Below, piece by piece: positions 31,912 to 41,656 of a DNA stretch of 56,178 nucleotides. Below the pieces are notes generated by a model that searched no databases, was not told the origin of the DNA, and saw only the letters and a list, made by a program, of their open reading frames with translations. The DNA is from Rhodospirillales bacterium (GTDB taxonomy: Bacteria > Pseudomonadota > Alphaproteobacteria > Rhodospirillales > JANQFP01): assembly GCA_028277795.1 (NCBI GenBank), contig JANQFP010000089.1:1-56178 (forward strand), in the 5' to 3' direction. A program made the translations under genes and the position numbers. Each line of letters starts with the position of its first letter. The stretch's first letter is position 1.

Positions 31912-33665
31912 TCGGCCACCTCGGCCGGCTCGGGCACCCGCGATCCGGCCCGCAGGGCCTCCGTGGCCTGCCGGTCCACCGTGCCGTCCGGGGCGAGCAC
32001 CACGCCGTAGTCGCGTCGGGCGTCGTCGGCACCGATGAGGCCGTCGGCCACGTCGTCGGCGACCCGCGCCGGATCCCGCTCCCACGGATCGCCATAGCCG
32101 CCGCCGCCGGGCAGCTCCAGCACCAGCCGATCGCCGAAGGGGACGGACTGCCGGCCCTTGCTCTGCAACGGGGCGCCGGACTTGAGGCGGACCTGCCCGA
32201 GGGCGCCGTCCCGGCCGCCGAACCGCCCTTCGGGTGCCGTCCACGTGCGGTCGAACATGGCGGCCACGCTGAACGGCGTCCCGTCCTCGCCGCCGATCTC
32301 CAGGACCTGGCCCAAGCCGCCCCGGTGGCGCCCGGCCCCCCCCGAGCCGCCGCGGTACTCCTTGCGCCAGATGATCAGGGGAAAGGTGGTCTCCACGGCC
32401 TCGACGGGCGGCGTCCGGACGCCGCTGGGAAAGGCCGTGGTCGACATGCCGTCCATGGTCGGTCGGCCGCCGGTGCCGCCGGTATTGAACAGGATCACGT
32501 CGTAGGCCCGCGACAGCTTGGGGGCGGCGGCGGCGATGTCCGGCTCCACCGCGGTCACGCCGCCGCGGATCATGGGATTCCACATGGCCCCGGCGCCCTC
32601 GGCGGGCACCCGGTCGGGCACCACGTGGGCCAGGCAACCGAACACCACGTCGGGCAGCATCTGGCCGATGACGTGGCGCGCCGAGACGGGCATGGGCCGT
32701 TGCGCGTTGAGGATGGAGCCCTCCGGGGCCGAAGCGGTGATGGGCTCCAAGGAGCCGGCGTTGCAGGGCACGTTCGGGCCGATGATGCAGTTCACGCCGA
32801 ACCCCGTGTAGGCGAGGGTGAAGTTGTGCACCACGTTGATGCCGAACGGGCTGGCCGGCGACGACCCGGCGTAGTCCACGTGGATGGCGCTGCCATCGAT
32901 GATCAGGTCGGCGCAGATGCGGATCGGCTCGTCGAAGCCGTCGAGCTCGGTCACGTGACGGTAGCTGCCGTCCGGCAGGGCGCGAATGGCGTTGACGACG
33001 CTGTTGCGCGACTGCTCGATGATGTAGTCGCCGATGTCTTCGATGTCGTCGAGGCCGAACTCCTCCAGCATGGCCACGAAGCGCCGCGCGCCCTCGTCGT
33101 TGCAGGCCATCATGGCGTAGAAGTCGCCCTCCATGTCGGTCGGATTGCGGACGTTGGTGCGCAGGAGCTCCATGAGGTCCTCGTTGACCACGCCCTGCCG
33201 CGCCAGATGCATGATCGGGATGTTGATGCCTTCCTCGTAGCACTGGCGGGCGTCGGGCCCGAAGCCGCGCCCCCCCATGTCGACGATGTGGCAGGTGTTG
33301 GCCAGCAGGCCGACGGCGCGATCCCGATAGAAGGCCGGCGTCACAACCGTCACGTCGTGGTAGTGGCCCACCGACAGCCACGGATCGTTGGTGACGAACA
33401 CGTCCCCGGGCCGCATGGTGTCGATGGGGAACTTGTCGAGGAAATGGCGGACGCAGATGGCCATGGAGTTGACATGGCCCGGGGTGCCGGTGATGGCCTG
33501 CGCCACCATCTGTCCGCGCCGGTTGAAGGCGCCCGCCGAAAGGTCCCCCGATTCCCGCACCGACTGGCTGAAGGCGGTGCGGATCACGGTCTGCGCCTGT
33601 TCCTCGATGGCGGCGATCAGGCGGCTCCAGATGAGCTGCTTGCGGATCTCCTCCATTTCGGTCAT
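31908..33665 (-). CDS. hyuB: Hydantoinase B / oxoprolinase subunit
   Basis: A 585-residue HyuB-family protein. Recognisable parts are EEQAQTVIRTAFSQSVRESGD at the start, PGHVNSMAICVRHFL, GDVFVTNDPWLSVGHYHDV, NPTDMEGDFYAMMACNDEGARR, HVDYAGSSPASPFGINVV and LPGGGGYGDPWERDPARV near the end. With HyuA it would hydrolyse a cyclic amide (hydantoin, 5-oxoproline or N-methylhydantoin) using ATP, or act as an acetone-carboxylase-like enzyme. GAGGAGG precedes the ATG. It lies 13 bp after hyuA. Confidence 0.92.
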   Translation of the reverse strand: MTEMEEIRKQLIWSRLIAAIEEQAQTVIRTAFSQSVRESGDLSAGAFNRRGQMVAQAITGTPGHVNSMAICVRHFLDKFPIDTMRPGDVFVTNDPWLSVGHYHDVTVVTPAFYRDRAVGLLANTCHIVDMGGRGFGPDARQCYEEGINIPIMHLARQGVVNEDLMELLRTNVRNPTDMEGDFYAMMACNDEGARRFVAMLEEFGLDDIEDIGDYIIEQSRNSVVNAIRALPDGSYRHVTELDGFDEPIRICADLIIDGSAIHVDYAGSSPASPFGINVVHNFTLAYTGFGVNCIIGPNVPCNAGSLEPITASAPEGSILNAQRPMPVSARHVIGQMLPDVVFGCLAHVVPDRVPAEGAGAMWNPMIRGGVTAVEPDIAAAAPKLSRAYDVILFNTGGTGGRPTMDGMSTTAFPSGVRTPPVEAVETTFPLIIWRKEYRGGSGGAGRHRGGLGQVLEIGGEDGTPFSVAAMFDRTWTAPEGRFGGRDGALGQVRLKSGAPLQSKGRQSVPFGDRLVLELPGGGGYGDPWERDPARVADDVADGLIGADDARRDYGVVLAPDGTVDRQATEALRAGSRVPEPAEVAE

Positions 33666-33678
33666 GGCAGGATCCTCC

Positions 33679-35769
33679 TCATTGGTCCATCCGCCGGGTC
33701 AACTCGACCTCGCCGCCGTGCAGGATGGTGGCATCGAAACGCGAGTCGACCACGGTCGAGGTCTCGTCCTCGGTGATGATCGCCGGGCCCTGGACCTTGG
33801 CCCCGGGACCCAAGGCGTCGCGGTGATGGACCTGGTAGGCGATGGGCGTCCGGGTGGCGGGATCCAGGACCTGCCAGGACACGGCATCGCGCGCCGCCCC
33901 GGCCGGCGCCCCGACCGGCTCGTCCAGGTCGGGATGGGGGTCGGTGCTGACGGTCACGCTCCAGGCCACCACCTCGGCGGCGGCGAGGGTGCCGATGTCG
34001 CGGCCGAAGGCGGCCTCGTATCCGCGGTCGAACAGGGACTGAAGGACCCGGCCCCCGTCGCCGTCGAAACTCCCGTTGGGCACGTCGATTGCGATCTCGT
34101 GCCCCTGGCCCTGATAGCGCATGTAGGCCTGACGCCGGACGTGGAGGGCGGCCCCGTTGCCGGCGCCCATGCGCACGTAGGTGCTGGCCTCGTCCTCCAT
34201 GTCCGCGAAAACGGCGTTGACCACGCCGGCGTCGAACGCATCCACTTTCTGGTACAGCGTGCGGACCACCTCGTAGGACACCGGCGCCCTCAGGAATCCG
34301 ATGGCCGATCCGACGCCGGCGTGGCGCGGCACGATGACCCGCCGGATGCCCAGCTTCTCGGCGAGCTGGCAGGCATGCAGAGGGGCGGCGCCGCCGAAGG
34401 CGATGAGGGTCCGGTCATCCACGTTCTTGCCGCTCTCGATGGCATGGACCCGGGCCGCGGTGGCCATGTTCTCGCACACGATCTCGGTGACGCCGAAGGC
34501 GGCCGCGGGGGACGACAACGACATGGGCGCACCGATGTCCGCCGTGAGGGCGTCGTCCGCCTTGTCGGCGGCCAGCGGCATCTTGCCGCCGGCGAAGCCA
34601 TCCGGATCGATGCGCCCCAGCACCACGTTGGCGTCCGTGACCGTGGCCCGGGCGCCGCCCAGGTCGTAGCAGGCCGGTCCCGGATCGGAGCCGGCGCTTT
34701 CCGGTCCCACGGTGATGCGCCCCAGGTCGTCGATCCAGGCGATGGACCCGCCGCCGGCGCCGATCTCGACCATCTCGATGACGGGAACGCGCACGGGGAT
34801 GCCGCTGTCCTTGCGGAAGCGGTACACCCGCGCCACCTCGAACCGCCGGCTGGTCTGGGCGCGGCCGTTGTCGATCAGGCAGATCTTGGCGGTCGTCCCG
34901 CCCATGTCGAAGGACAGGGACTTCTCGATCCGGTGGGTGGCGGCGATCTCCTGGGCGAAGATGGCGCCGCCGGCCGGACCGGATTCGATCAGGCGGACGG
35001 GAAACGCCTTGGCCGTCTCGATGGTGGTCAGCCCGCCGCTGGACAGCATCAGCAGCAGGGGGCAGGTGAAGCCCCGGTCCTCGAGCCGGGCCTCGAAGGC
35101 GGCCAGATACCCCTCGATGGCGGGACGCACGTAGGCGTTGGCGCAGGTCGTCGAGAACCGCTCGTATTCGCGGAACTCGGGGGACACGTCGGACGAGATG
35201 GAGATGGACCAGTCGGGCCGGCATCGGGCGAAGTAGTCGCGGGCCAGATGCTCATGCGCCGGATTGGCGTAGCTGTGGATGAAGGCGATGGCCAGCGACT
35301 CGGTACCCGCCGCGTCCAACGCCGGCAGCACCGCGTCGAGCTTGTCCGAGGTCAGGGGAACCAGGACCTCCCCGCGGCTGTTCAGCCTCTCCTCGACGGT
35401 GATCCTTCGGCGCCGGGGCACCAGCGGGACCGGCTGGATGATATTGATGTCGTATTGCTCCGGCCGGCCTTCGGTGCCGATCTGGATGGTGTCGCGGAAC
35501 CCGTCCGTGGTGAGCAGCGACGTGGTCGCGCCCTTGCGCTCGATGATCGCGTTGGTGGCCAGGGTGGTGCCATGGATGATGACGCTGACGGCGCCCGGCT
35601 CGAGGCCGGCGCGGCCCAGGACGTCGTCTAGGCACTGCATGCACCCCCGCGCGGGATCGTCGGCGGTGGTGAGCACCTTGGAAGTGAACCTCCGGTCGTC
35701 CACCTCGAGCGCCGCGTCGGTGAACGTGCCTCCGATGTCGACGCCGATCCGTGCGCTGTTGCCGGCCAT
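33679..35769 (-). CDS. hyuA: Hydantoinase A / oxoprolinase, ATP-binding subunit
   Basis: A 697-residue HyuA-family protein of the actin-like ATPase type. The phosphate-binding segment is RIGVDIGGTFTDAALEV, followed by IIHGTTLATNAIIERKG and TTDGFRDTIQIGTEGRPEQYD. Later come SFDMGGTTAKICLIDNG, EIGAGGGSIAWID and GSDPGPACYDLGG. ATG at 35769 is supported by GGAGGGA upstream. Substrate cannot be decided among hydantoins, 5-oxoproline and ketones without the acxC-type third subunit, which is absent, favouring a hydantoinase or oxoprolinase. Confidence 0.92.
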   Translation of the reverse strand: MAGNSARIGVDIGGTFTDAALEVDDRRFTSKVLTTADDPARGCMQCLDDVLGRAGLEPGAVSVIIHGTTLATNAIIERKGATTSLLTTDGFRDTIQIGTEGRPEQYDINIIQPVPLVPRRRRITVEERLNSRGEVLVPLTSDKLDAVLPALDAAGTESLAIAFIHSYANPAHEHLARDYFARCRPDWSISISSDVSPEFREYERFSTTCANAYVRPAIEGYLAAFEARLEDRGFTCPLLLMLSSGGLTTIETAKAFPVRLIESGPAGGAIFAQEIAATHRIEKSLSFDMGGTTAKICLIDNGRAQTSRRFEVARVYRFRKDSGIPVRVPVIEMVEIGAGGGSIAWIDDLGRITVGPESAGSDPGPACYDLGGARATVTDANVVLGRIDPDGFAGGKMPLAADKADDALTADIGAPMSLSSPAAAFGVTEIVCENMATAARVHAIESGKNVDDRTLIAFGGAAPLHACQLAEKLGIRRVIVPRHAGVGSAIGFLRAPVSYEVVRTLYQKVDAFDAGVVNAVFADMEDEASTYVRMGAGNGAALHVRRQAYMRYQGQGHEIAIDVPNGSFDGDGGRVLQSLFDRGYEAAFGRDIGTLAAAEVVAWSVTVSTDPHPDLDEPVGAPAGAARDAVSWQVLDPATRTPIAYQVHHRDALGPGAKVQGPAIITEDETSTVVDSRFDATILHGGEVELTRRMDQ

Positions 35770-35993
35770 TCCCTCCGCCTCGCCCCATGCCGCACCACGT
35801 CGGCCAATGCACGCGTCGTCCATCCGAACCGGGGGCCGTTCGCCCGCCGAGCCGGGCGACGCCGGTCACAGCATGCCAAGAATGAGATGCACCCGCATGA
35901 CGGTTTTCGACGCGGGCCGTCGCGGTTTCGCCGGTCGCGAATGCCCGGCCCCCCGCCCGCCATGGCGGATGCGGGACATCGCTACCGGCGTCG

Positions 35994-36263
35994 TCACCGA
36001 CGTGCCGCCGTCGGATCGCCCTCGCCGCGACGGGCCCCGAGCGTCCAGCGAATTGACGAGGTCCGCCGCCGCCATCCCGTCCGTTCCGGCGCCCCGTCGT
36101 CCCGATGTGGTCCGGCCTCGATGAACTGGAACCAGCGCCGCAACACCTCCGCATGATCCAGGACGTCGCAATCGCCGACTCCATGCAGGATCTCGACGAA
36201 TCCGTGGGACCGGGCGCCGAGGGTCGCGCGCACGGCGATGAACACGGGCGGGTCAACAGGCAT
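35994..36263 (-). CDS. Hypothetical 89-residue reading frame (uncertain)
   Basis: The ATG at 36263 overlaps the end of the preceding DHDPS-family gene by 11 bp, in operon fashion. The first 50 residues (FIAVRATLGARSHGFVEILH, DVLDHAEVLRRWFQF) have protein-like composition. The remainder is arginine-rich and looks like out-of-frame GC-rich DNA, so it could be a truncated or frameshifted gene. No family is recognised. The stretch from 35770 to 35993 holds nothing else I can support. Confidence 0.3.
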   Translation of the reverse strand: MPVDPPVFIAVRATLGARSHGFVEILHGVGDCDVLDHAEVLRRWFQFIEAGPHRDDGAPERTGWRRRTSSIRWTLGARRGEGDPTAARR

Positions 36264-37239
36264 GGCCGGGCCCTTGACGGTTGTCGGTCCGGGACCCGAG
36301 CGCCGGTGCTTCGGGGACCGTGATGCCGTCGTCCCCGGACCGGCCGGACGCGAATCCGAGGGACCGCATCAGGTCCCGCCGGTCCCCCACCGGCAGCTCG
36401 GTCAGCGGGGGGCGCAGGCGCGACCACGCGCCATTGCCCGTGGCCTCCAGCAGGAAGGCCTTGATGGCGGCGATCATGGGATAGCGTTCGAACGCGGACC
36501 GGACCGCGTTGAGGTCCTCCTGCATCGACTCCGCCTCCGCGGACTGCCACCGATCGATGAGCCGGCGGATATTGCGCACATTGACGTTCGCCGTGGCGCT
36601 GATGCATCCGGCCCCGCCGGCCCTGATATTGGCGAGCACGGTTCTCTCGGAGCCCGAGAAGACGGCGAGCTGCGGCAGGGTCTCGATCACGGTCTCGGTG
36701 TTGCGCCAGTCGCCGGAGCTGTCCTTGAGCCCCGCGATGATGCTCGGGTAGGCGATGGTGAGGCCCTGGAGGAGGTCGAGCGAGATGGGAACCTGGGCCA
36801 CCGGCGGGATGTGATAGAGGAAGATGCGCAGCCGATCGTCGGCGACCCGTTCGATAACCTCGGCAAACGCCGTGAACAGGCCCTCGTCACCGACCCCTTT
36901 GTAGTAGAAGGGCGGGAGCATCAGGACGCCGGTGCAGCCGAGCCGCACCGCGTGCCCGGTCAGATCGACCGTATCGGTCAGTGCGCAGCACCCGGTGCCG
37001 GGCATGAGCCGCTTCGGGTCGACGCCGGAGTCGACGAGCGCCTCCAAAAGGCCCTTGCGCTCGGCGAGGCCCAACGAGTTGGCCTCGCTGGTCGTCCCGA
37101 ACACCGCCAGACCGTCCGCACCGGCCCTGAGCAGGTCCTTGCAGTGCGCGACGAAGGCCTCGGCATCGGGCTCGAGGTCAAGGCCGAACGGGGTTGCTAC
37201 GGGAACCCAGACACCGGGGGATTTGGTGCCGATCGCCAT
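36253..37239 (-). CDS. Dihydrodipicolinate synthase-family lyase/aldolase
   Basis: A 328-residue TIM-barrel class I aldolase-type enzyme. The Schiff-base Lys172 is in GLKDSSGDW and the catalytic Tyr142 in LYHIPP. The GTTSEANSLG segment (48-57) replaces the GTTGE of true DapA. DapA proper is about 290 residues, and here the surroundings are catabolic, so a pyruvate-dependent lyase (for example of the N-acetylneuraminate, KDG or 4-hydroxy-ketoacid kind) is more likely. It is transcribed toward hyuA with 483 bp between. Confidence 0.85.
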   Translation of the reverse strand: MAIGTKSPGVWVPVATPFGLDLEPDAEAFVAHCKDLLRAGADGLAVFGTTSEANSLGLAERKGLLEALVDSGVDPKRLMPGTGCCALTDTVDLTGHAVRLGCTGVLMLPPFYYKGVGDEGLFTAFAEVIERVADDRLRIFLYHIPPVAQVPISLDLLQGLTIAYPSIIAGLKDSSGDWRNTETVIETLPQLAVFSGSERTVLANIRAGGAGCISATANVNVRNIRRLIDRWQSAEAESMQEDLNAVRSAFERYPMIAAIKAFLLEATGNGAWSRLRPPLTELPVGDRRDLMRSLGFASGRSGDDGITVPEAPALGSRTDNRQGPGHAC

Positions 37240-37350
37240 GTGGACGCTCGCATTCGGCCGTGTTGTCGGAGGGCGGCCCTCGGGCCACCTATCCTGATGG
37301 TACGCAGGGACGCCAGACGCTCTTGATGGAATTCGACGGGATTGGCGCTT

Positions 37351-38343
37351 TCAGGCCCTGTCCATGGCATCGAACCCGCGGGCCGTGCGCCGGTCCGCGG
37401 ACGGGGAGACGCCGAACTCCGCCTTGAAGGACCGGGAGAAGTGCTCGGTGGTCCCGAATCCACTGGCGATACCGACCTGGAGGACGCTCATGTCCGTCTG
37501 ATGCAACAGCCGGCGGGCATGGAGCAGCCGGAGCCGCGTGTAGAACCGGATCGGCGACAGCTCGACCTGGTTCCTGAACAGCCGCTCCATCTGGCGTTGC
37601 GAAATCCCGGTCAGCGCGGCCAGACGGGGCAGACCGAGCGGCTCCTCGATATGGGTCTCCATGATGTCGACGACCCGCAGCAGCTTGGGATTGGTGATCC
37701 CCAGCCGGGCGCGGTGGGACAGGCGTTGCTGTGCCGACGCCTCGCGGATGCCGCCGATGATGAACTGGTCCGAGACGTCGGTCGCCAGGGCATGGCCGAA
37801 ATGGAGGCCGATGAAGTGCAGGACCATGTCCATGGCGGCCGTGCCGCCGGCACAGGTGAAGCGGTTGCGATCGATCTCGAACACGTTGCGCGTCAACGTG
37901 GTCTCGGGGAACCTTTCGGCGAAGCTCTCCAGGTATTGCCAGTGAATGGTGGCGCGGTAACCGTCGAGCAACCCCGCTTCGGCCAGGAACAGGGTGCCGG
38001 CGCCCAGGGCGCCCAGATGGGCCCCCTTGCTGTTGAGCTTGCGCAGCCACGCCTTGACCGGACCGCGGACCTCGATGACCGGATCGAACCCGACGCAGCA
38101 GATGACGTTGGGGAAATCCCCGGCATCGGCCAACGCCCGGTCGACCATGATGGTCATCCCGTTGATGGCTTCCACCGGCTCGCCGTCGCGGGAGATGAAC
38201 GCCCACTCGAACAGGGTCTGGCCGCTCAGCTTGTTGGCCATCCGCAGCGGATCGACCGCGTTGATGAACGGAACGATCGAGAACTTGCGCGCGAGATAGA
38301 ACCCGATGCGGATGGGGTCGCGCTTACCGGACAGCTTGAACAC
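37351..38343 (-). CDS. GlxA-family transcriptional regulator (DJ-1/PfpI domain plus AraC HTH)
   Basis: A 330-residue regulator. Residues 10-190 form a DJ-1/PfpI-like domain (FYLARKFSIVPFINAVDPLR, GALGAGTLFLAEAGLLDGYRATIHW). The usual nucleophile position is not a cysteine, so it is a sensing rather than enzymatic domain. Residues about 215-320 form a double AraC helix-turn-helix (LPRLAALTGISQRQMERLFR, VLQVGIASGFGTTEHFSRSFK). The start is GTG. It sits between the TRAP transporter and the DHDPS-family gene, so it probably activates this catabolic locus. Such regulators often control dimethylglycine, carnitine or amide catabolism. Confidence 0.9.
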   Translation of the reverse strand: MFKLSGKRDPIRIGFYLARKFSIVPFINAVDPLRMANKLSGQTLFEWAFISRDGEPVEAINGMTIMVDRALADAGDFPNVICCVGFDPVIEVRGPVKAWLRKLNSKGAHLGALGAGTLFLAEAGLLDGYRATIHWQYLESFAERFPETTLTRNVFEIDRNRFTCAGGTAAMDMVLHFIGLHFGHALATDVSDQFIIGGIREASAQQRLSHRARLGITNPKLLRVVDIMETHIEEPLGLPRLAALTGISQRQMERLFRNQVELSPIRFYTRLRLLHARRLLHQTDMSVLQVGIASGFGTTEHFSRSFKAEFGVSPSADRRTARGFDAMDRA

Positions 38344-38414
38344 GGTGCTTCGAGACCCGTGATTGCGGACCCGGGATCAGGCACTCCGCCGGCTTGGTCC
38401 CGCGCGTCGCCATG

Positions 38415-39725
38415 TCATTCCCGGTCCATGGTCGACGGCAGCCAGGTCGCGATCTCGGGGAAGATCGTGAGCAGGACCGCGCCGGTCAGCAGCAGCAGGA
38501 AGAACGGGATGGCGGCGCGCGCCACCTTGAAGATACCCATTCCCGTCAGTCCCTGAATGACGAACAGATTGAAACCCAGGGGCGGTGTGATCTGGGCCAT
38601 CTCGACGACGATGATGACGAAGATGCCGAACCAGATGAGATCGAACCCGGCATGGCTGACCAGCGGCAGGACCACGGTCGCGGTGAGGACGATCATCGAG
38701 ATCCCCTCGATGAAACAGCCGAGAACGATGTAGAGCACGCACAATGCCGCCATCAGCGTATAGGGGTTCAGGTCCATGCCGCCGATCCAGCCGGCGAGCG
38801 CCCTGGGCAGACCGTTGTAGGCGAGCGACGTGGTGAGGAACGCCGCGCCGGCCAGGATGAAGAAGATCATGCATGACAGCCGCGTCGCGCTGAGCAGGCT
38901 CTCGACGAACATGTGCCGGTTGAGGGCGCGCGTCCACGCCGCCAGGATCAGGGCGCCGATCACGCCGCCGGCCGCCGCTTCGGTGGCGGTCGCGATGCCG
39001 AGGTAGATGGAACTGATGACGGCCAGGATCAGGAGCACCACCGGCAACAGGCCGCCCGAGCGGGCGACTTTTTCGCGCAGACTCAGGCGGGCCGACTCCT
39101 TGGGGACGGCGTCCGCACGGACCACGGCCATGAAGCCGATGTAGCCCATGAAGAGGACGATCAGCATCAGCCCGGGCAGCACGCCGGCCAGGAAGAGCCG
39201 CACGATGGAGACGTCCGCCGCCACCCCGTAGACGATCATGATGATGGACGGCGGGATCAGGAGCCCCAGGGTTCCCGACCCGGCCAGGCTGCCCACCGAC
39301 AGGGTGCGGTTGTAGCCGTTTCTCTCCAGCTCCGGCAGCGACATGCGGCCGATGGTGGCGACGGTGGCGGCCGAGGATCCGCAGATGGCGGCGAACACGC
39401 CGCAGCCCAGGACGTTGACGTGCATCAGGCGGCCCGGAAGCCAGGTGACCCATGGGGCGATGCCCCGGAACAGGATCTCGGACAGCCGGGCCCGGAAAAG
39501 GATCTCGCCCATCCAGATGAACAGGGGCAGTGCCGCCAGGGTCCACGAGGCCGTGGTCTGCCAGATCGACGTCGCCAGCGACTTCTCGACCGGGACCGCG
39601 CTGAAGAAGGCCAGACCCACCCAGCCGACACCCAGGAGCGACAAGGCGATCCACACGCCCGACCCGAGGAACACGAACAGCACGATGACCAGAGTCAGCG
39701 CGATCTGAGTCTGGTCGGGCGTCAA
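38415..39725 (-). CDS. dctM: TRAP transporter large permease
   Basis: A 436-residue membrane protein with about 12 helices. Family motifs include GCGVFAAICGSSAATVATIGRMSLPELERNGYN, AGSGTLGLLIPPSIIMIVYGV, EGISMIVLTATVVLPL and MAQITPPLGFNLFVIQGLTG. The start is TTG at 39725 with AGGAGG 6 bases upstream; there is no better start. It forms a sodium-driven transporter with DctQ and the binding protein. Confidence 0.93.
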   Translation of the reverse strand: MTPDQTQIALTLVIVLFVFLGSGVWIALSLLGVGWVGLAFFSAVPVEKSLATSIWQTTASWTLAALPLFIWMGEILFRARLSEILFRGIAPWVTWLPGRLMHVNVLGCGVFAAICGSSAATVATIGRMSLPELERNGYNRTLSVGSLAGSGTLGLLIPPSIIMIVYGVAADVSIVRLFLAGVLPGLMLIVLFMGYIGFMAVVRADAVPKESARLSLREKVARSGGLLPVVLLILAVISSIYLGIATATEAAAGGVIGALILAAWTRALNRHMFVESLLSATRLSCMIFFILAGAAFLTTSLAYNGLPRALAGWIGGMDLNPYTLMAALCVLYIVLGCFIEGISMIVLTATVVLPLVSHAGFDLIWFGIFVIIVVEMAQITPPLGFNLFVIQGLTGMGIFKVARAAIPFFLLLLTGAVLLTIFPEIATWLPSTMDRE

Positions 39726-39734
39726 CGCCGCCTC

Positions 39735-40265
39735 CTACTCGATCCGCCGTTCTGCGGTTTCGGACGGCCCGTCCCCGTCCATGTGGGCCGGCTGTCCCCC
39801 CATGAGGGAGACGACCAGATCGTCCATGATCGCGACGGTGAACAGCAGCGACCCCACGGCGATCGACGACTGGGGGATCCAGATGGGAATGACGATGAGG
39901 TTCTGGGAGAGCTCTCCGAACCGGAACGAATCCCAGATCATGTCGAAGGCCGAATAGGTCATGTATCCGACCAGGAACAGCGACAGGCCGATGATGAGGA
40001 TCTCCAGGATCCGGCGTCGGGCCCCCCGGAGGTGCTCGACGACGACGGTGACCCGGATATGGCCGTTCCGCCGATAGGTGTACGCGAGGGGGAGGAACCC
40101 GGCGGCGACGACGCTCCAGGCCGTCAGGTCATCGGCGCCCTTGACCTGAATGCCGAGCTCTCGGCCGACCACCTGGGAGACAATGAGGAGCCCAATGGCG
40201 ACGATCGATCCGGCTCCCGCCACTGCCCCGCCGAGATAGAGAGAGTCCAGAACCCGCCGCAGCAT
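39735..40265 (-). CDS. dctQ: TRAP transporter small permease
   Basis: A 176-residue four-helix membrane protein. It contains the AWSVVAAGFLPLAYTYRRNGHIRVTVV segment and LIVIPIWIPQSSIAVGSLLF, typical of DctQ. It is located between dctP and dctM in the standard order, 9 bp before the dctM start. Confidence 0.92.
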   Translation of the reverse strand: MLRRVLDSLYLGGAVAGAGSIVAIGLLIVSQVVGRELGIQVKGADDLTAWSVVAAGFLPLAYTYRRNGHIRVTVVVEHLRGARRRILEILIIGLSLFLVGYMTYSAFDMIWDSFRFGELSQNLIVIPIWIPQSSIAVGSLLFTVAIMDDLVVSLMGGQPAHMDGDGPSETAERRIE

Positions 40266-40316
40266 GGCAGAAGACTAGCAGAACCGATCGGCCATTGGCT
40301 CCCATTTCGATGGTCG

Positions 40317-41300
40317 TCAGTTGGCGTCCAGGGCCCTGTAAGCGGCGATGAACTTCTGCCCGTCCGGACCGGCCTTGGCCAGCCACTCCTGGACCATCTT
40401 GCCGCCGATGGCCTCCAGTTCCGCCAGCAGTGAGGGGCTGGGCGGCTGTACCGTCATGCCGTTCTTGACGAGGTTCTGCGTCAGTCCCGCCTGCACGGTC
40501 CGGCTCATGATCCAGCCCCGCGCCTCGGCCTTGGCCGCCGCGTGCATGACCACGGCCTTGGTGCCCGCATCCAGCTTGTTGAACGCGTCGGCGCTCATGA
40601 TCACCATGTTCTTGTTGTTCATGGCGTTGACGTCATAGAAGTGGGTGGTGAAGTCCCAGGCCTTGGTGTAGTTGCCGGTCGCCGCCGAGGTGATCATGGC
40701 GCTGACCACGCCGGTGGCGAAGGCCTGCGGCACCTCGGCCGACTGGACCGTGGTCGGCACCGCGCCCATCAGCTCGGCGAAGCGCGCCGTCAGGGCGTTG
40801 TAGGCGCGGAACTTCACGCCCCTGAAGTCGGACACCGCATTGATCGGTTTCTGGGCGTAGAGCCCCTGCCCCGGCCACGGCACCGAGAACAACGGCATCA
40901 GGCCCTGGGATTCGAGCTTGGCCTTGATGTACGGCAGGGTGAGCTCGTAGACCTCCCACGCGGTCATCTGCCCCTTGGACAGGAAGGGGATCCCGTCGAC
41001 CTCGAAAAACGGATCTTCCTTGCCGTAGGCCGACAGCAGGATTTCGCCCAGCTGTACCTGCCCGGTCTGCACGCCGCGTTTGATCTCCGGCATCTTGAGG
41101 AGCGATGCGTTGGTGTGCATCGTGATCTTGAGCTTGCCGCCGGACTTCTCTTCGACTTCCTTGACGAAGCGGGCGATGTTCTGGGTGTGGAAGTTGTTGT
41201 CCTTGTAGGCGGTGGCGAGGTTCCACACGGTTTCGGCCCGCACCATGGACGAGCCGAAGGCCAGGACCATGCCCGCCAGCAACACGAACAGTCTCTTCAT
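40317..41300 (-). CDS. dctP: TRAP transporter substrate-binding protein
   Basis: A 327-residue periplasmic protein with a Sec signal (KRLFVLLAGMVLAFGSSMVRA). The mature chain starts ETVWNLATAYKDNNFHTQNI. The conserved carboxylate-binding Arg is expected in DFRGVKFRAYN. The hinge region QSAEVPQAFATGVVSAMITSA is typical of DctP/TeaA relatives. ATG at 41300 has GAGGGAGG upstream. Ligands of the family are mostly organic acids, fitting a hydantoin or oxo-acid catabolic locus. Confidence 0.93.
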   Translation of the reverse strand: MKRLFVLLAGMVLAFGSSMVRAETVWNLATAYKDNNFHTQNIARFVKEVEEKSGGKLKITMHTNASLLKMPEIKRGVQTGQVQLGEILLSAYGKEDPFFEVDGIPFLSKGQMTAWEVYELTLPYIKAKLESQGLMPLFSVPWPGQGLYAQKPINAVSDFRGVKFRAYNALTARFAELMGAVPTTVQSAEVPQAFATGVVSAMITSAATGNYTKAWDFTTHFYDVNAMNNKNMVIMSADAFNKLDAGTKAVVMHAAAKAEARGWIMSRTVQAGLTQNLVKNGMTVQPPSPSLLAELEAIGGKMVQEWLAKAGPDGQKFIAAYRALDAN

Positions 41301-41656
41301 GACGACCTCCCTCGCGAATGATCGGGTATTGGGCGGGCCGCGTCTGTGCGCAGGGTCCCTCCCGGCGGCGACGGATGGACCGCTCGGTCGCCTCCGCCAA
41401 CGGGTCCGATCAGCAATTTGGGAAAAGTGTCGGCCTGCGCGCTCGCGCGCGCATGAGAAAATTCGCCGCCAATGCGATATTTTTCGACGCGAACGCCTTC
41501 GGGGCGCGGGGCGGCAGGCCCTTCCGAGGATGTCCCCGGTCGGGACCCGAGACGGCTTCGGGCGGAGGGTCAGATCCCGCTCGCCGGTCCAAACCCACCA
41601 TGGCGACTCCGCGGTGGGATGGCGGTGTTGGGCTTGGTTGCGGGAGCAGGTTCCGC
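41301..41656. other. Gene-free stretch upstream of the TRAP operon
   Basis: This 356-bp stretch should contain the TRAP operon promoter (minus strand). It includes a short alternating palindrome CGCGCTCGCGCGCG near 41440-41453 and an AT-rich patch at about 41455-41485. No confident -35/-10 pair, operator or reading frame was found. Confidence 0.4.

Noticed and set aside
31213-33381. 722-codon minus-strand frame spanning the amidotransferase and hyuB
   Set aside because: Only its last 232 codons encode the amidotransferase; the earlier part is hyuB read out of frame, so it is not a fusion protein.
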